A stretch of 64,000 nucleotides of DNA from Scalesia atractyloides (taxonomy: Eukaryota; Streptophyta; Magnoliopsida; Asterales; Asteraceae), in NCBI GenBank assembly GCA_947069175.1, contig CAMTDV010000003.1, positions 83,093,014 to 83,157,013 on the forward strand. Direction: 5' to 3'. The notes under the pieces are model-generated. The model was not told the DNA's origin. It made no database searches and was given only the letters and a program-made list of their open reading frames with translations. Shown piece by piece: positions 43,045 to 54,299 of the stretch. Position numbers and translations under genes: made by a program. The number at the start of each line of letters is the position of its first letter. Position 1 is the stretch's first letter.

Positions 43045-43420
43045 CATCAGTTATAACAAAATCATATTGAATGTGTAATCAAGTAATGGATTTATATTAA
43101 ATGTGTAATCACGTAATAGATATTCAAAATCACGTAGTCATGTGTTGGGTATTCAAAAATCACGTAATGTGTATTCAAAATCTTGTATTTTTTAAGAAAG
43201 CTATATCAATAGGCTGCTCGAATTAGAGAGAATGAAATGTGCTTTAATAAGATGTATTTTTTGTTCTTTTTTTTTGTAAAATATTAACGTCTGAAAAAGT
43301 TATAGTCGTTTGAAAATCAAAATATTAACCAAAATATTAATGTATGAAAAAGTTATAGTCATTTGAAAATCAAAAGGGAAAGTTGTTTCAAGTAAGAAAT
43401 GACTAAATTACCCTTATTAC
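43045..43420. repeat. Dispersed repeat, copy 3
   Basis: It starts CATCAGTTATAACAAAATC exactly like 1375-1731 and ends AATTACCCTTATT, then continues into unique sequence (ACCAATAACACATG). It carries an extra partial duplication of the TTATAGTC-TTTGAAAATCAA phrase near 43320. Confidence 0.65.
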
Positions 43421-43780
43421 CAATAACACATGTCCACCTCTTCCTCTCATGTATACTTCGTACAAGATTTTAGTGATACAACCACATTTAAATTATACAC
43501 ACATATAAAAATTGTGACAACCATGTCAACATATATACAAGACTACTATATACTATGCATTAAATAAACAACATAAAAAAGCCTGTGTGTTGTTGGTTAT
43601 ATAACCGTCACATATACGATATACCAGGAACTCTGTATATTTTATTTGTCAATTCATAAACACAAAACCAAATTCGTACAATTCTTATAAATCAATAGTG
43701 GAACCATTATATTATATATAATTATAATTTCAAGTGTCATCTACGTGATTAATAGACACACCACATTTTTCATAATCACA

Positions 43781-43788
<8 letters not shown>

Positions 43789-43847
<59 letters not shown>
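43789..43847. repeat. (CA)n(TA)n microsatellite
   Basis: CA repeats run into TA repeats immediately before the first of two MITEs. Similar TA runs lie at 44260-44285 and 44711-44740. The gene-free stretch 43421-43788 before it is AT-rich, and I see nothing in it. Confidence 0.9.
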
Positions 43848-43850
<3 letters not shown>

Positions 43851-44259
43851 TATCTTGAGAACGCTAAAGATTGCAAGAATCGTAAGAACGAATGAGAAAA
43901 CCACTAAAAACTATTTTTTTAATACAATCATCATTTTAATTAAAATACAACGTAAGAAATTACAACATCAAATAATTCATTTCTTCTCTCAAAATCACTC
44001 TTATTAGATTTTATAAAAATGTGTAAATATAACAAATTTACACATGTGTAAATGGCAAACTTACACATGTGTATTTTCTTTATTTCTGAATTCACGTAAA
44101 TTTAAATGTGTAAATTAAATTTCTAGAATTGTATTCGAATAATATAACAAGCGTAAAAAGAAATTTTGAATTTCACTTGTTTTTGACCAAGTTCTAGTAG
44201 TTTTTTCATTCGTTCTCACGATTCTCGCGATATTTAGCGTTCTCATTTAAACTCTCCCA
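43848..44259. mobile_element. Long-TIR MITE, copy 1
   Basis: The left arm TTGAGAACGCTAAAGATTGC...AAGAACGAATGAGAAAACC is mirrored by the right arm TTTTCATTCGTTCTCACG...ATTTAGCGTTCTCA. The arms are about 60 bp, the core is AT-rich, and the element is flanked on both sides by TA repeats, as for insertion at TA. Confidence 0.75.
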
Positions 44260-44285
44260 TATATATATATATATATATATATATA

Positions 44286-44710
44286 GGGGAGAGTTATCTT
44301 GAGAACGCTAAATATTGCGAGAACCATGAGAACGAATGCGAAAACCAATCAAAATCATTTTTTTAATACAATCATCATTTTAATTAATATATATAATCAA
44401 AATAAGAAATTACAACATCAAATAATTCAGTTCTCCTCTCAAAATCACTCTTATTATATTTTTTACACATGTGTAAACATAACAACTTTACACATGTGTA
44501 AATGACAAACTTACACAAGTGTAAATTTTCTTTATTTCCGAATTCACGTAAATTTAAATGTGTAAATTAAATTTCTAGAATTGTATCCAATAATAATGAC
44601 AAGTGTAAAAAGAAATTTTGAAGTTCACTTGTTTTTGACCAAGTTCTAGTGGTTTTTTCATTCGTTCTCATGGTTCTCGTGATATTTAGCGTTCTCATTT
44701 AAACCCTCCC
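44286..44710. mobile_element. Long-TIR MITE, copy 2 (tandem)
   Basis: Same family and orientation as copy 1, separated by 26 bp of TA repeat. Its ends are more complete: GGGGAGAGTTATCTTGAGAA at left and, in reverse complement at right, GGGAGGGTTTAAATGAGAAC. A block ACACATGTGTAAA is repeated several times in the core. Confidence 0.75.
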
Positions 44711-44740
44711 ATATATATATATATGTATATGTATATGTAT

Positions 44741-47402
44741 ATGTAACATTAGCGTTTGTCAGGTGTATGCCTACATCCTGCGCTTAAGTCATGGCCATTT
44801 GCAATTAAATGATTCGGGATATCAAGGACACCGGTCGTATTAATCCCCAAGTGTTTAAGTTATCAAGAAAACAAATTAAAACGGGTTATTTGCATTTCTA
44901 TGACATCATGGCCCTTTTGCAATACCCGACCAAGTGGCTATTGCCATATCCCGAGCCTTTATAAAATAAAATAGGTTAAGAGTATTTATATGTGCTTGTC
45001 TTTATGATATCAATATGTTTAGCACTATCGTAATTCAAAACAACTCAAACTTAGGCGCAATTTACTAGAGGCTTCTAGTCTTGAATGAAAGGAAATATTA
45101 TCCGTTGGAATGTTAACATGTTAGGCGTTAACCGGATAGAATGTGGTTTATACCCTTTCGAGTACAAGGACTCGTGTAATATGTGTTTAATGTACATTCT
45201 GACTAGAACTGATTTGAAAACACAGTTTAAATAGCAGCGGAACAAAGTTAAAAATCCTAACAAGATTTAAAAACCACATGTATTGAAGAAATAATCAAAA
45301 CATAAAAGTTTATCAAACCACACCACGCTAATGATTGCAACTATTCGTCCAAGCTGTACCTAATGACCTGCAAAGCATGCAATTAACGTAAAAGTGAAGA
45401 TCAATAGTTAACGCCCGGCTCCCAGCATGGTGTGAGGTTTGTCAAACCTAATAGCGCTATCAACTAATAGCCCGCCTGCCAACCCGACATACTAATCGGT
45501 AAGAATGTAAGGACTTCCAGATAGAGTGTTCGATTAGTTCAAGTGTACTACTCCATCTCCAGTGGATAGTATCTTTTGTGGTTCCAAACTAGGAACACAC
45601 GTTTAGATCCAACCAGGGCTACCGTAAAAAGTGTTGTCCTAACCCAGGGACAACCCAAGGACGTATGCTTTTAGAGAAGGTTGTGAACTCACCTTAGTTT
45701 GCTCAGCATAAAATAGGCGTGAAAGGTAACAGAAGTGGTCAACCTCGTCCCGTACGCTTACCGTTTTAGTTAGTTTAGATTCACGTAATCACACACGTAT
45801 TCCAGCACATATCCATGTAGTCACGTTTAACATTCAATTAACCGTTTGTTTAAGTTGGTGCATGTGATCATACCATTACATATTATACATTCACATACAC
45901 TCATTAAGGGTTTTAATGACATATAACACCTTGTTGTAACACGTAAATTCACTCAAAGCATTTACAATCACTTTTAGCATATTGCAGTTTCACATCAGAT
46001 TATTGACAGTTTTACGGAATATATTTAAAATACTAAACGGACTCGAAAAATTATGATATTTTAACATGACATTGAGTTTAGTTTATGAATACTTGTGGAT
46101 TTTTCTCATGACCTAAATCCTTACAGAAAATTTACTAAAAATCATCTTTTACGCATAAGTCTGATTCGTAACATTTTTATGACAGTTTACAGAAAAAAAT
46201 CATATAAAAATCCTCATTAACCTTTTTAATGAAATTCTAGTGGGAGATTTTCACTATATATCACCTGGAACTATCTACAATAAAAGTTTCGGGTAATAAC
46301 TCAATTTTTACATTGAGCTATGATATTTGTAATAGCTTGCAAATTCTGTTAGAAAACGCAGCCTAGACCTATGTTACGGAAAAGTTCGTTTAAAATATCA
46401 AATCTCATCGAAAAACTATAATTCCAGTGAGGTTGGAAAGTTATTTCCACGAACTACGTTATAGACTCAAGAAACACTGATTTTTGTTAACTTTTGACCT
46501 GGTTACAGTCGACATAAGTTGGCTGTAACTTTCTGGACAGATTCAGTTTTGTTACCCGACTCCCAAAAACGATTACTTAACTGAAAAAACGACCAATATG
46601 TCTCAACTACAACAGGTTTTCAACTCAAATCAAGTCATATATCAACCATTCACCAAGGACCTAACAAGATTTAAGACAAGAATCAAACAAGATTTATAAT
46701 AAGTTATTTCGATCCCATGACCCACCATGCACGATTTCTAACAACCTAGCCAACGAGTACCATCACATACATCATGAATCATCAAGCAAAATAGAAAACA
46801 TAGCCGTGACATCATAGTTCTAGTAGCCGAAATCGTGCATGGACTCTAAAACTATAAACAAGATTCAAAACATGATACCTAGTGATGAAGGGAGTCTGAT
46901 TTAGCCTGAAACCAAAAACTTGAAGCCCTTGTGCTCCTGGTTTTAGTCAAGAGTAGAGGAGGGAAAAGAAGGGACAGGAGATCGCAAGTTAGGGTTGTAG
47001 GTGAAGAGGGAGACTTCTGATCAAAACATGCATACATACATAATATATGGAATAAGGGTGTAGGGCGGTTTGAGGTTGGGTCACCGAAGTGGGCTTGGGC
47101 CGATAGTGGGGTGGGTGTGAGCCGTAATTAAGAGGGGTAAGGGGTGGTGGTTTGGGTTTAAATCAGACAGTAAAGGTTCGGTTTTGGGGTGGCTCATGTT
47201 TAGCTTGGGCCGCGTGGGAACAAGTGGGGGTTTGGGTCGGGTTTCATGAGTTTAGGTTGCACAATTACTCCCATATATCTTCGTTTAAGTAATCGTATTT
47301 GGTTTAAAAAAATACAACGCGACAAGTAAAGCGTAAACGAACACAATGAAATAATCGAGAAAAGTGCACGATTTTTAACATCAGAGAATACGGGTTGTCA
47401 CA
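44741..47402 (-). repeat. Gypsy-type LTR fragment (3' truncated), inverted relative to 7766-9585
   Basis: On the minus strand it begins TGTGACAACCCGTATTCTC at 47402 and runs about 2.66 kb to about 44741, where it breaks at TA microsatellite. Compared with the related sequence at 7766-9585 it lacks the last about 570 bp (no ...GGTGTGACA end). It is non-coding; the ORF at 45075-45263 is a chance frame. No retrotransposon genes lie next to it, so it is a solo or orphan LTR. Confidence 0.6.
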
Positions 47403-48089
47403 TGTACCAAATTATTTTCGTTACCAATTCGGTACCCACTTTTTACTGTTTTCTATACCGGTACTTTCAGTTTGGTACCGGTACGGTATGGTATCAGTAA
47501 ACTACCAATTTTGACCTTCATATACCGGTAGCGTACCGAATATTTTCGGTACCGGTATCGGTACTACGTTCATCCCTACCAAAACCGAGATGTCGGTTAT
47601 ACAAATATGATAACCATAACTGATCAGTTATGGTGGTTATCGTTAATCGATTCCGAAGGTTATAGTTGGTCAGTTAACCGTCAGTTGTGGTGCCTAAAAT
47701 AGCTCAAAAATACATATTCTATAATATTAGTACCCAATATAAATAAACAAAATGATATAATATAATCCATAGATATAAACAAAGGTTTAACAAAATGATA
47801 TGATATAATCCATAAATTAAGACAATCGTTCAACTAAAAACATCAAATATTGAAAATGACGAAATGTCTAAAATCCACAAAGAAAAATAGGTTTAGTGGA
47901 AGTTTATTAATCTCAATCTTAAAAAAGTATTGACTGATCTCTTTTTGGGTAACAAATCTACTATACAAACATAGGAATGGCAATGGGTTAGGTATGGTTC
48001 GGGTATGGTGAATCTCATACCCGGTTGTAAAATCTTGTTCCATACTCGGCCCATTACCTGTCGGGTCTCGGGTATACCCATTGGGATTT
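47403..48089. repeat. Dispersed low-complexity inverted repeats
   Basis: Two blocks. 47410-47580 repeats GGTACCGGTA-type palindromes. 47950-48085 holds GGGTATGG/CCATACTCGG-type repeats, bounded by AATGGCAATGGGTT on the left and TATACCCATTGGGATTTTC on the right, like a small inverted-repeat transposon. I see no gene. Confidence 0.45.
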
Positions 48090-48139
48090 TCATGTATATA
48101 TATTTTTTACATTCCTTTATAATTATATGTTTTAAAAAG

Positions 48140-48179
<40 letters not shown>

Positions 48180-48202
48180 CATTCCTTTATAATTATATGT
48201 TT

Positions 48203-48239
<37 letters not shown>

Positions 48240-48290
48240 CATTCCTTTATAATTATATGTTTTAAAAAGATATATATATATATATATTAA
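48090..48290. repeat. Minisatellite, three units of about 60-70 bp
   Basis: The unit ATGTATATATATTTTTTACA, then TTCCTTTATAATTATATG, is repeated three times, with units joined by TA runs of differing length. The repetitive ORF here (YIYIYVYIFFTFLYNY) is only a translation of the repeat. 48291-48760 is AT-rich without recognised features. Confidence 0.9.
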
Positions 48291-49033
48291 ATTGTGATAA
48301 ATAACATACACATCATCATCAAATATTTACTATAAATATAAATAAATTACAAAAAATAAAAAAATAGAATCTTGTAATTGTATTGGTTCAATGTCATCAA
48401 TTAATTTTGTTTATGGGTCGATTAATTTGGTTTTCTACAAAACTTAGCGAGAACAACATAATAAACTGTATGTAATGCATGGGAGATATTCAAAATAAAT
48501 AAAGAGAGAGAAAAAATATGTCAATCATGTAACCGTCTTATATATCATATTTAAAACATCACAATGACTCTATTATGTAACTCTTATACTTCTCAACATA
48601 ATTTTCGGTTTGGTTGAAGATTTCCCTATACACATACATATAACATTATAACTTGTTGTGATAAATTAGTATTTCAAAAGTACTAAGTTTGTTCTTGTCT
48701 TTTACAACGTTATTTTATAATTTACTGTTGTTTAACTGTTATCAAATATTTCATTATTGGGGTCAGGATATAATAGGAAGTTTATATCAATAGGAAGGAT
48801 AGGAAGTAATCTGGGACGTCCAATTGCACTATCAAGGGCCAAGATTAAAATCAAATAAAAACTCTCATTTAAACACGCTGTCCGGGCTTTCAAGGGTATT
48901 ATCGTTAAATTCCAACAATAACCGCTCTTGAATATGCTTAGAAAGCTTCATAAAAAGTTCATTACGTTTTACATTTTGATTGAAAGAACATACACTAATT
49001 GAAATTAGGGATAATCAAACTCCGTTGAAGTTC

Positions 49034-49992
49034 ATGGCATCATCGAGAGATAATTTGAAGGTTTACCTTCAAGCTACCGATAAGAAATCCATATTGCAAA
49101 ACCCTAAATCAGCAAAGAAGCAACGAAAAACATCAGATAAAGAAAACATCGATCAACAAAGAAAAATTAACGTATATATTAGATGATGATTTTGTTGACC
49201 CCCCCACCAAAAGTGAAAAAGACTCAAAATATTGTTATTTTAGCAAGTGAGAAAAAGAAAAAGAAAAAGAAAAAGAAAGAAAAGTCAGATAATGTGAAAG
49301 CAAAGACAAATAGATCATTGAGGAAGGATAAAACACCAGAACAACAACCATATTATGAATACTATGGAAGTAAAATCAACATAAGATGTGCAGTCAATAA
49401 TCTCCTAAAGTATCTTAACAAATTTTCAAACGATCAAAAGAAAGCTGTGAGAGAAATAGGCTTTGGCAGCACACTATGAATCAACTTGCATTCAGTTCCT
49501 CGCAAATTCGGATATTGGCCAGTAAATAACTTTGATGCTGAAAATGATATGATAAATACTGGAGATAAAAAGATTAAGATCATAGCTGATTTGATTCAAA
49601 AAGTATTTCAAATACCAAATGGCAAAATAAAGATTGAGAAAAAAATGAGGCCCAAAGATACAGATCTTATAGTTAAATTCTGGCGGGGGCAATTCAGTAA
49701 AGAACTTTTGAAGAAACTGTATATTGCCAATCTGATTAGAGATTTAGAAAAAAGAAATGAACTTGGAAGAATATTCAAACTAAACTTCTTGGTTATATTT
49801 TGTACCGTCATGGCAGAGGCGATGCAAAGTGGTAATGTTGATCAAAGGTTTTTTCCATCAATGAAAAGTAACATAAGTATCCAAGATTTTAGTTGGTGTG
49901 AATATATGCTGAATTGTTTAAGGCGTACAAGAAAACAATGGCCTGGAGCTAACAAGACCTTCAATGGACCTATTGTAATGCTAGCGGTATAA
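49034..49992 (+). pseudogene. Ulp1-family protein, N-terminal region
   Basis: Frame 48980-49186 holds the probable start (MASSRDNLKVYLQATDKK) and a Lys-rich stretch. A frame change near 49180 leads into a poly-Lys segment, then KINIRCAVNNLLKYLNKFSN and REIGFGSTL followed by an in-frame TGA (49477-49479). The same frame continues INLHSVPRKFGYWPVNNFDA to CEYMLNCLRRTRKQWPGANK and GPIVMLAV. The GFGS...VPRK.GYW.V.NFD pattern and the FNGPI ending are the usual N-terminal part of Ulp1-type transposon proteins. A donor site (GCGGTATAAA) follows at 49987. Confidence 0.65.
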
Positions 49993-50439
49993 ATCTGATC
50001 TTTATATTTTTTATCATAAAACGCAATTATGCTTACTTGTTTATATGCTTGCTTTATTGCTATCTTATCTCAATGCTTATTTATATGTTTTGTTTAAAAT
50101 ATGCTAACTGTGTTATATATTTTCTAAATGCTGAATGCTTTATATCATAAAACGCAATATATAGTCATTGTTATCTTTTGTTAAATATGCTAGCTTAATG
50201 ATATCTTTACTCAATGCTCAAAGCTTTTTATCATAAAATGCAACATATATGTAACATCCGTCAAAAACGGATTTACCAAACCCGCTCCGTTTATCAACCG
50301 AACAGTCAGTCAAATTTTTTTGTTGCGAATTAAATGCCCAAAATAATTTTAAACGATCCGTAATCAATTATTATGCGGGGATATATAGTTAGTTTTTGAA
50401 AATCTGTCAAAAATATCAAAATAAAAATGTTTTACTTTT

Positions 50440-50514
50440 GCCGGGTTTCGAACTCGGGTCTGTATCCGGTTCAACCAAACAAACTATCACTCAGTCAAAC
50501 AACCGCTCCGCCAC
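50440..50514 (-). other. tRNA-like module a (5' LTR, minus strand)
   Basis: Minus strand: GTGGCGGAGCGGTTGTTTGA, a leucine/serine-type D-arm start, and 3' a B-box context ACCCGAGTTCGAAACCCGGC. The acceptor ends do not pair fully, so it is a derivative, not a gene. The copy in the 3' LTR is at 55975-56049. Confidence 0.55.
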
Positions 50515-51220
50515 TTTGTTTTTCTGTTAACACAAGGAAACATTTAATTCAAATATTCAAGTTTCAAAGTTAAAATCAGTAAATTGCGCCCAAATTAGCA
50601 GTCGTCGGAAATCCCGACGACTTCGCCGTTTAATTAAGTTTCCGCTCAAATTAACCGTAGAATTAACTCTCACAACGGTTATAACCGACGTCTGAACCCG
50701 CGACATCAGCCATAACCGCCGGAGAACGGCTGACTACGAATATAGACCGAATTCAGACCCCATTCATCTCGTTACTACCCTATAAATACACCCACAACTC
50801 GCCAGAAACCTTTCACACTCAAATCGCACCTTTTCTCGGTGAAAACTCACTCGCCGGAAATATCTTATACTTCGCCGGAAAACCGTATCAGTAATCTCTG
50901 AGCTTTACTGAACCCTCTACACCTTTACCGAAGCCACCCACACCCTTTGTAAGCTTTCGGAGGACTCTCTGCTGCAAGATACTGTCGCCGGAAAAAGGTT
51001 GCTGTCGCCGGAGTTCTGCCGGAAAACAGAGTAAAACCAGCCGGTACTTCTCACGCCTAAATTCCTTTCTTTTTTTCTTTTATCTCGACTGTAATTGATC
51101 ATAAAACGCTAAAGGAACTTGAATCAACAATTTGAACCAGTCAGTCGCCACTTCCGGTTAAACCAGTGAAGAAGACGACGTTTTAGTAATGGTTATGTAT
51201 AATTAAAACCAAGATAATTA

Positions 51221-51310
51221 CCGGGTTAGACACACAGTCCAGCGGTGGACTGTGTGCACTTTTAACGCTATGGTCACGAGTTCGAGTATTGTCCCTCACA
51301 CGCCGCCCTG
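51221..51310 (+). other. tRNA-like module b (5' LTR)
   Basis: GGGTTAGACACACAGTCCAG, CGGTGGACTG and a B-box-like GAGTTCGAGTATTGT. It has the same GGGTTAGACAC lead-in as module d. 3' LTR copy at 56755-56844. Confidence 0.45.
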
Positions 51311-51392
51311 ATAAAAATCCCTTTTTTCGCAAAACTGAACCGGAGTGTTGTGGGTATATGTTAAGTATATTGATAACCGAGTTTATAACCAA

Positions 51393-51468
51393 GTGCGACA
51401 CACAGTCCAGCGGTGGAGTGTGTGTCCGCTAACCCACAGGTCCCGGGTTCGAGACCTGTGGAGCGCAC
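51393..51468 (+). other. tRNA-like module c (5' LTR)
   Basis: GTGCG at the start pairs with CGCAC at the end as an acceptor-like stem. Inside are CAGTCCAGCGGTGGAGTG (D-arm-like) and a perfect T-arm/B-box, GGTCCCGGGTTCGAGACC. This is the best folded of the four. 3' LTR copy at 56928-57003. Confidence 0.55.
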
Positions 51469-51558
51469 CGGTTCGCCGGGTCTAATCCATTTTTTAAATA
51501 AAGGGATTTCTGTTTAAATTCTAATTAATGTATATATATAATTAAAATCGGATATATG

Positions 51559-51639
51559 ACGGGTTAGACACGTAGCTCAGTTGGTAGAGCTGCGTGCACG
51601 CGTACGGGAGGTCTCGGGTTCGAGCCTCACCCGGCGCAC
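51559..51639 (+). other. tRNA-like module d (5' LTR)
   Basis: GACGGGT at the start pairs with ACCCGGC at the end in 6 of 7 positions. The A-box TAGCTCAGTTGGTAGAGC matches the tRNA consensus exactly, as does the B-box GGGTTCGAGCCTC. Extra bases between acceptor and D-arm break the normal tRNA geometry. 3' LTR copy at 57093-57174. Confidence 0.6.
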
Positions 51640-52127
51640 AACAATATGCCTTCGAACCGGTCAACGATAATCAAAGTCAACGGTCAAAGTTACTGTAGCA
51701 AAAATAAAATATTTTTTATTATTTTTATTTAATTATTTTAATTAAAAATCAATTAAAAATACTTAAAAATAACATTTTTAAGGTTAGAAAATAGCCTCAA
51801 ACTCACAAAAATACACCCAACAAACCTACTAAAATAGATTAATAAAACCCGTTTACTTACCAAACCGTAATGCGATTTATCTAGGTTTAATCTCACTTGT
51901 GGTTAAAACCACTTCGCGTGCATTCAACCTCATCAACCGAACGCACCCAATGTGAGTGAATTCTTACAAACTCCCCTTTTTATTCATGTTTTGGGGTGTA
52001 TCATGTGTCGCTTAAACTAATTTTCTTATGCAAATTCGTGCTATACCATTATATGAACTAAACTAGAATGTAACTATTGTTTGGTTGTGATGTATTACAT
52101 ATTGTCAAAGTTGTATGCAAATTATTC

Positions 52128-52438
52128 AGGCCCATCAGTTCCTCGTGGGAGACGAGAACAACGCGTGCCTCAAAACTCATTCATTAGGCCCATCAGTTCG
52201 TAAGAACAACGCGTGCCTCAAAACTCATACATTAGGCCCATCAGTTCCTCGTGGGAGACGAGAACAACGCGTGCCTCAAAACTCATACATTAGGCCCATC
52301 AGTTCGTAAGAACAACGCGTGCCTTAAAACTCATTCATTAGGCCCATCAGTTCGTGGAACAACGCGTGCCTCAAAACTCATTCATTAGGCCCATCAGTTC
52401 CTCGTGGGAGACGAGTCGAACAACGCGTGCCTCAAAAC
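52128..52438 (+). repeat. LTR tandem repeat (5' LTR), six units
   Basis: The phrase AGGCCCATCAGTTC occurs six times, alternating a longer unit (CCTCGTGGGAGACGAGAACA insert) with a shorter one, each followed by ACGCGTGCCTCAAAACTCAT. CTCGTGGGAGACGAG is a small hairpin. ORFs here only translate the repeat. Confidence 0.9.
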
Positions 52439-53629
52439 AATCATTTGGTGTATGTGAGTTTAATATTCAATATTATGTGTTGTGTGAATAAATTTACATC
52501 TACATTTACTCATATGTGGTATGCACATTATTTATAATCAATTGGATAAACTTGTTCAAATGTTTTACCATAGGATTCACTCGCCAACATTATGTTGATC
52601 CAAAAACCTTTTTACACATGATACAGGTGAACAGGTTGAAGCAAGGAAAACATAGGATATGCCTTAGAAGAGAACCAAGAAGCTTAGACTGATAGTTAGA
52701 ATATGTTGTATCATTTATTTCCATTAAATTGTATTAATGAATATGAAACATATAATAAATGTCATGAGCTTTGATGATAACCCAATTATGCCCCGATCAC
52801 CTTTTCCGCTGCGGGTCGGGGTGTGACAGATTGGTATCAGAGCCATGACTATAGGGATATAGGATAGGTTATTAGACCCTTAGAGCCTATACTATAGTCT
52901 GCCTAAATTTTAATTGATTAGGTGGTTACATACAAACTTGTGATATTTATTTGTTTCATATTTGTTTACATTTCAGTCAAGCATACATGCTCATATACAT
53001 ATTCATTATACATATATACATATTCATTATACATATATCGATGTTCATGTATTCAATTTATTTTCATACTCTCATTATCCAAAGATTTTGTGCAATTTTC
53101 AAATCTCATCAAAGTAAGTTCTGCGACGGGCATGTAGTAACTGGAAGGGTACAAGTACCGGTAGTCGGAACGTCCTGTCTAGGCTGGCATTCGTATAAAT
53201 CCAATATAACGGACCAGTTTGCCTACCTGGGGACCAACGATGAGAGTACGAAGGACCTATTATGCCAAAGCATGCCACACCAAACGTCGTTCGAACTAAC
53301 CCTACTTTGAGTTGTCACCGTGTCTACACCTGGACACATTCCGAATATCACACGTTGTATACATATTTCTCGATTTTCTCCGGGTTTTTGTGTATGCAAC
53401 CTGGCAGAAACCGTGCGAACCATATGAAAAACCGGTATTCATGGGGGCCCACATGATTACACAGGTAAAGTATGGCGGCATGAAGGGCCTAACAGCGAGC
53501 AAAACCCAAGACATCCAATGGATGTAGTAATTTATTTATCTATATTTATTTTATGAACGTTCATTCCCCAAACACGACCCACGATCCCAAAGGCATTCAA
53601 CTCATACTCTTGACATGTATTCCTTGTAG

Positions 53630-54253
53630 ATGTCTTCTAACCCCACCCGAGCCGAATCCTTTACACCACCTACTTCTAAGAGAAAACGTGATGGGCAAAT
53701 TTTCGCCGTCAACCAACGCAACCAACCAGCTTCACAAGTTGTACCTCCCCAAACTATCCCAAACGCTTAAATAGCACCCAACTCAACTTACCCAAATAAG
53801 AAACCTTACATTGGACCTCACCCTCAATGCAACATCTGTTTCTATCACCATTCATCTACCTTACCCTGTCGACTATGTGCGAATTGTGGACGCTACGGTC
53901 ATTTGAGCAACGTTTGCCGCACCTCTCAAAACCAAACCTCAACCCCTACTCAACCCATGATCCAAACATATCAACAACCTCAATACCCCATGTACCCATA
54001 TGTTCGAGCTTGTTTCAATTGTGGCGACCCTACCCATTTTAGGAACACATGCCCTCGTTTGGTTAACATCATAAACGCCCAAGCTCAAGCAAACCCAGTT
54101 AACCAAGCAAACCAAGCAAACCCAGCTCCACCGCCAGCAAGAGGAAGAGTCTTCAATATCAACGCCAATCCTGTCGAAGATAATGACGGCCCAAACAAAG
54201 ATACTCAGCTAGTCCTCTTCGCCGAAGATCCAGATTCAACTCCTATCGTTTAG
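53630..54253 (+). pseudogene. Nucleocapsid-like gag remnant of the LTR element
   Basis: About 207 codons from ATG 53630 (MSSNPTRAESFTPPTSKRKR), with one in-frame TAA at 53768-53770; the frame then stays open to TAG at 54251. It encodes a Cys/His-rich segment (CNICFYHHSSTLPCRLCANC then GRYGHLSNVC) and a classical knuckle CFNCGDPTHFRNTC, the same two-part layout as in the gypsy gag at 7.3-7.5 kb. After a Pro/Ala/Asn linker it ends (FAEDPDSTPIV) where protease would start. The capsid domain is absent. If translated it could bind RNA but not build particles. Confidence 0.75.
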
Positions 54254-54299
54254 TTTTATGTTTTTCCATGTGTAGACTGTTAGAGAAATTATTGGATAT

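Larger units (their letters stand above)
50250..52828 (+). repeat. 5' LTR of the non-autonomous element (2,579 bp)
   Basis: It starts TGTAACATCCGTCAAAAACG and ends GGGTCGGGGTGTGACA. It holds four tRNA-like modules (about 50440-51640) and a tandem repeat (52128-52438). A CG-rich segment (about 50590-51010) with TATAAATACACCC near 50783 and repeated GCCGG words could hold the promoter and transcript start. ORFs in it are translation of repeats. Confidence 0.92.

Noticed and set aside
48005..48265. 86-codon ORF with YIYIYVY repeats
   Set aside because: Translation of a TA-rich minisatellite.
50917..51401. Two small minus-strand ORFs, identical again at 56452-56936
   Set aside because: They fall in the duplicated LTRs over tRNA-like modules and have no recognised domain; duplication comes from the LTR pair, not from selection.
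51559..51639. A functional tRNA gene
   Set aside because: A- and B-boxes are perfect, but spacing between acceptor and D-arm is wrong, one acceptor pair mismatches, and it lies in an LTR present in two copies. Reported as tRNA-like instead.
52115..52309. Repetitive 64-codon ORF (also 57650-57844)
   Set aside because: It only translates the LTR tandem repeat and has no start context or homologue.
52128..52438. CRISPR-like regular repeat array
   Set aside because: Units are contiguous minisatellite repeats without unique spacers, in a plant LTR.
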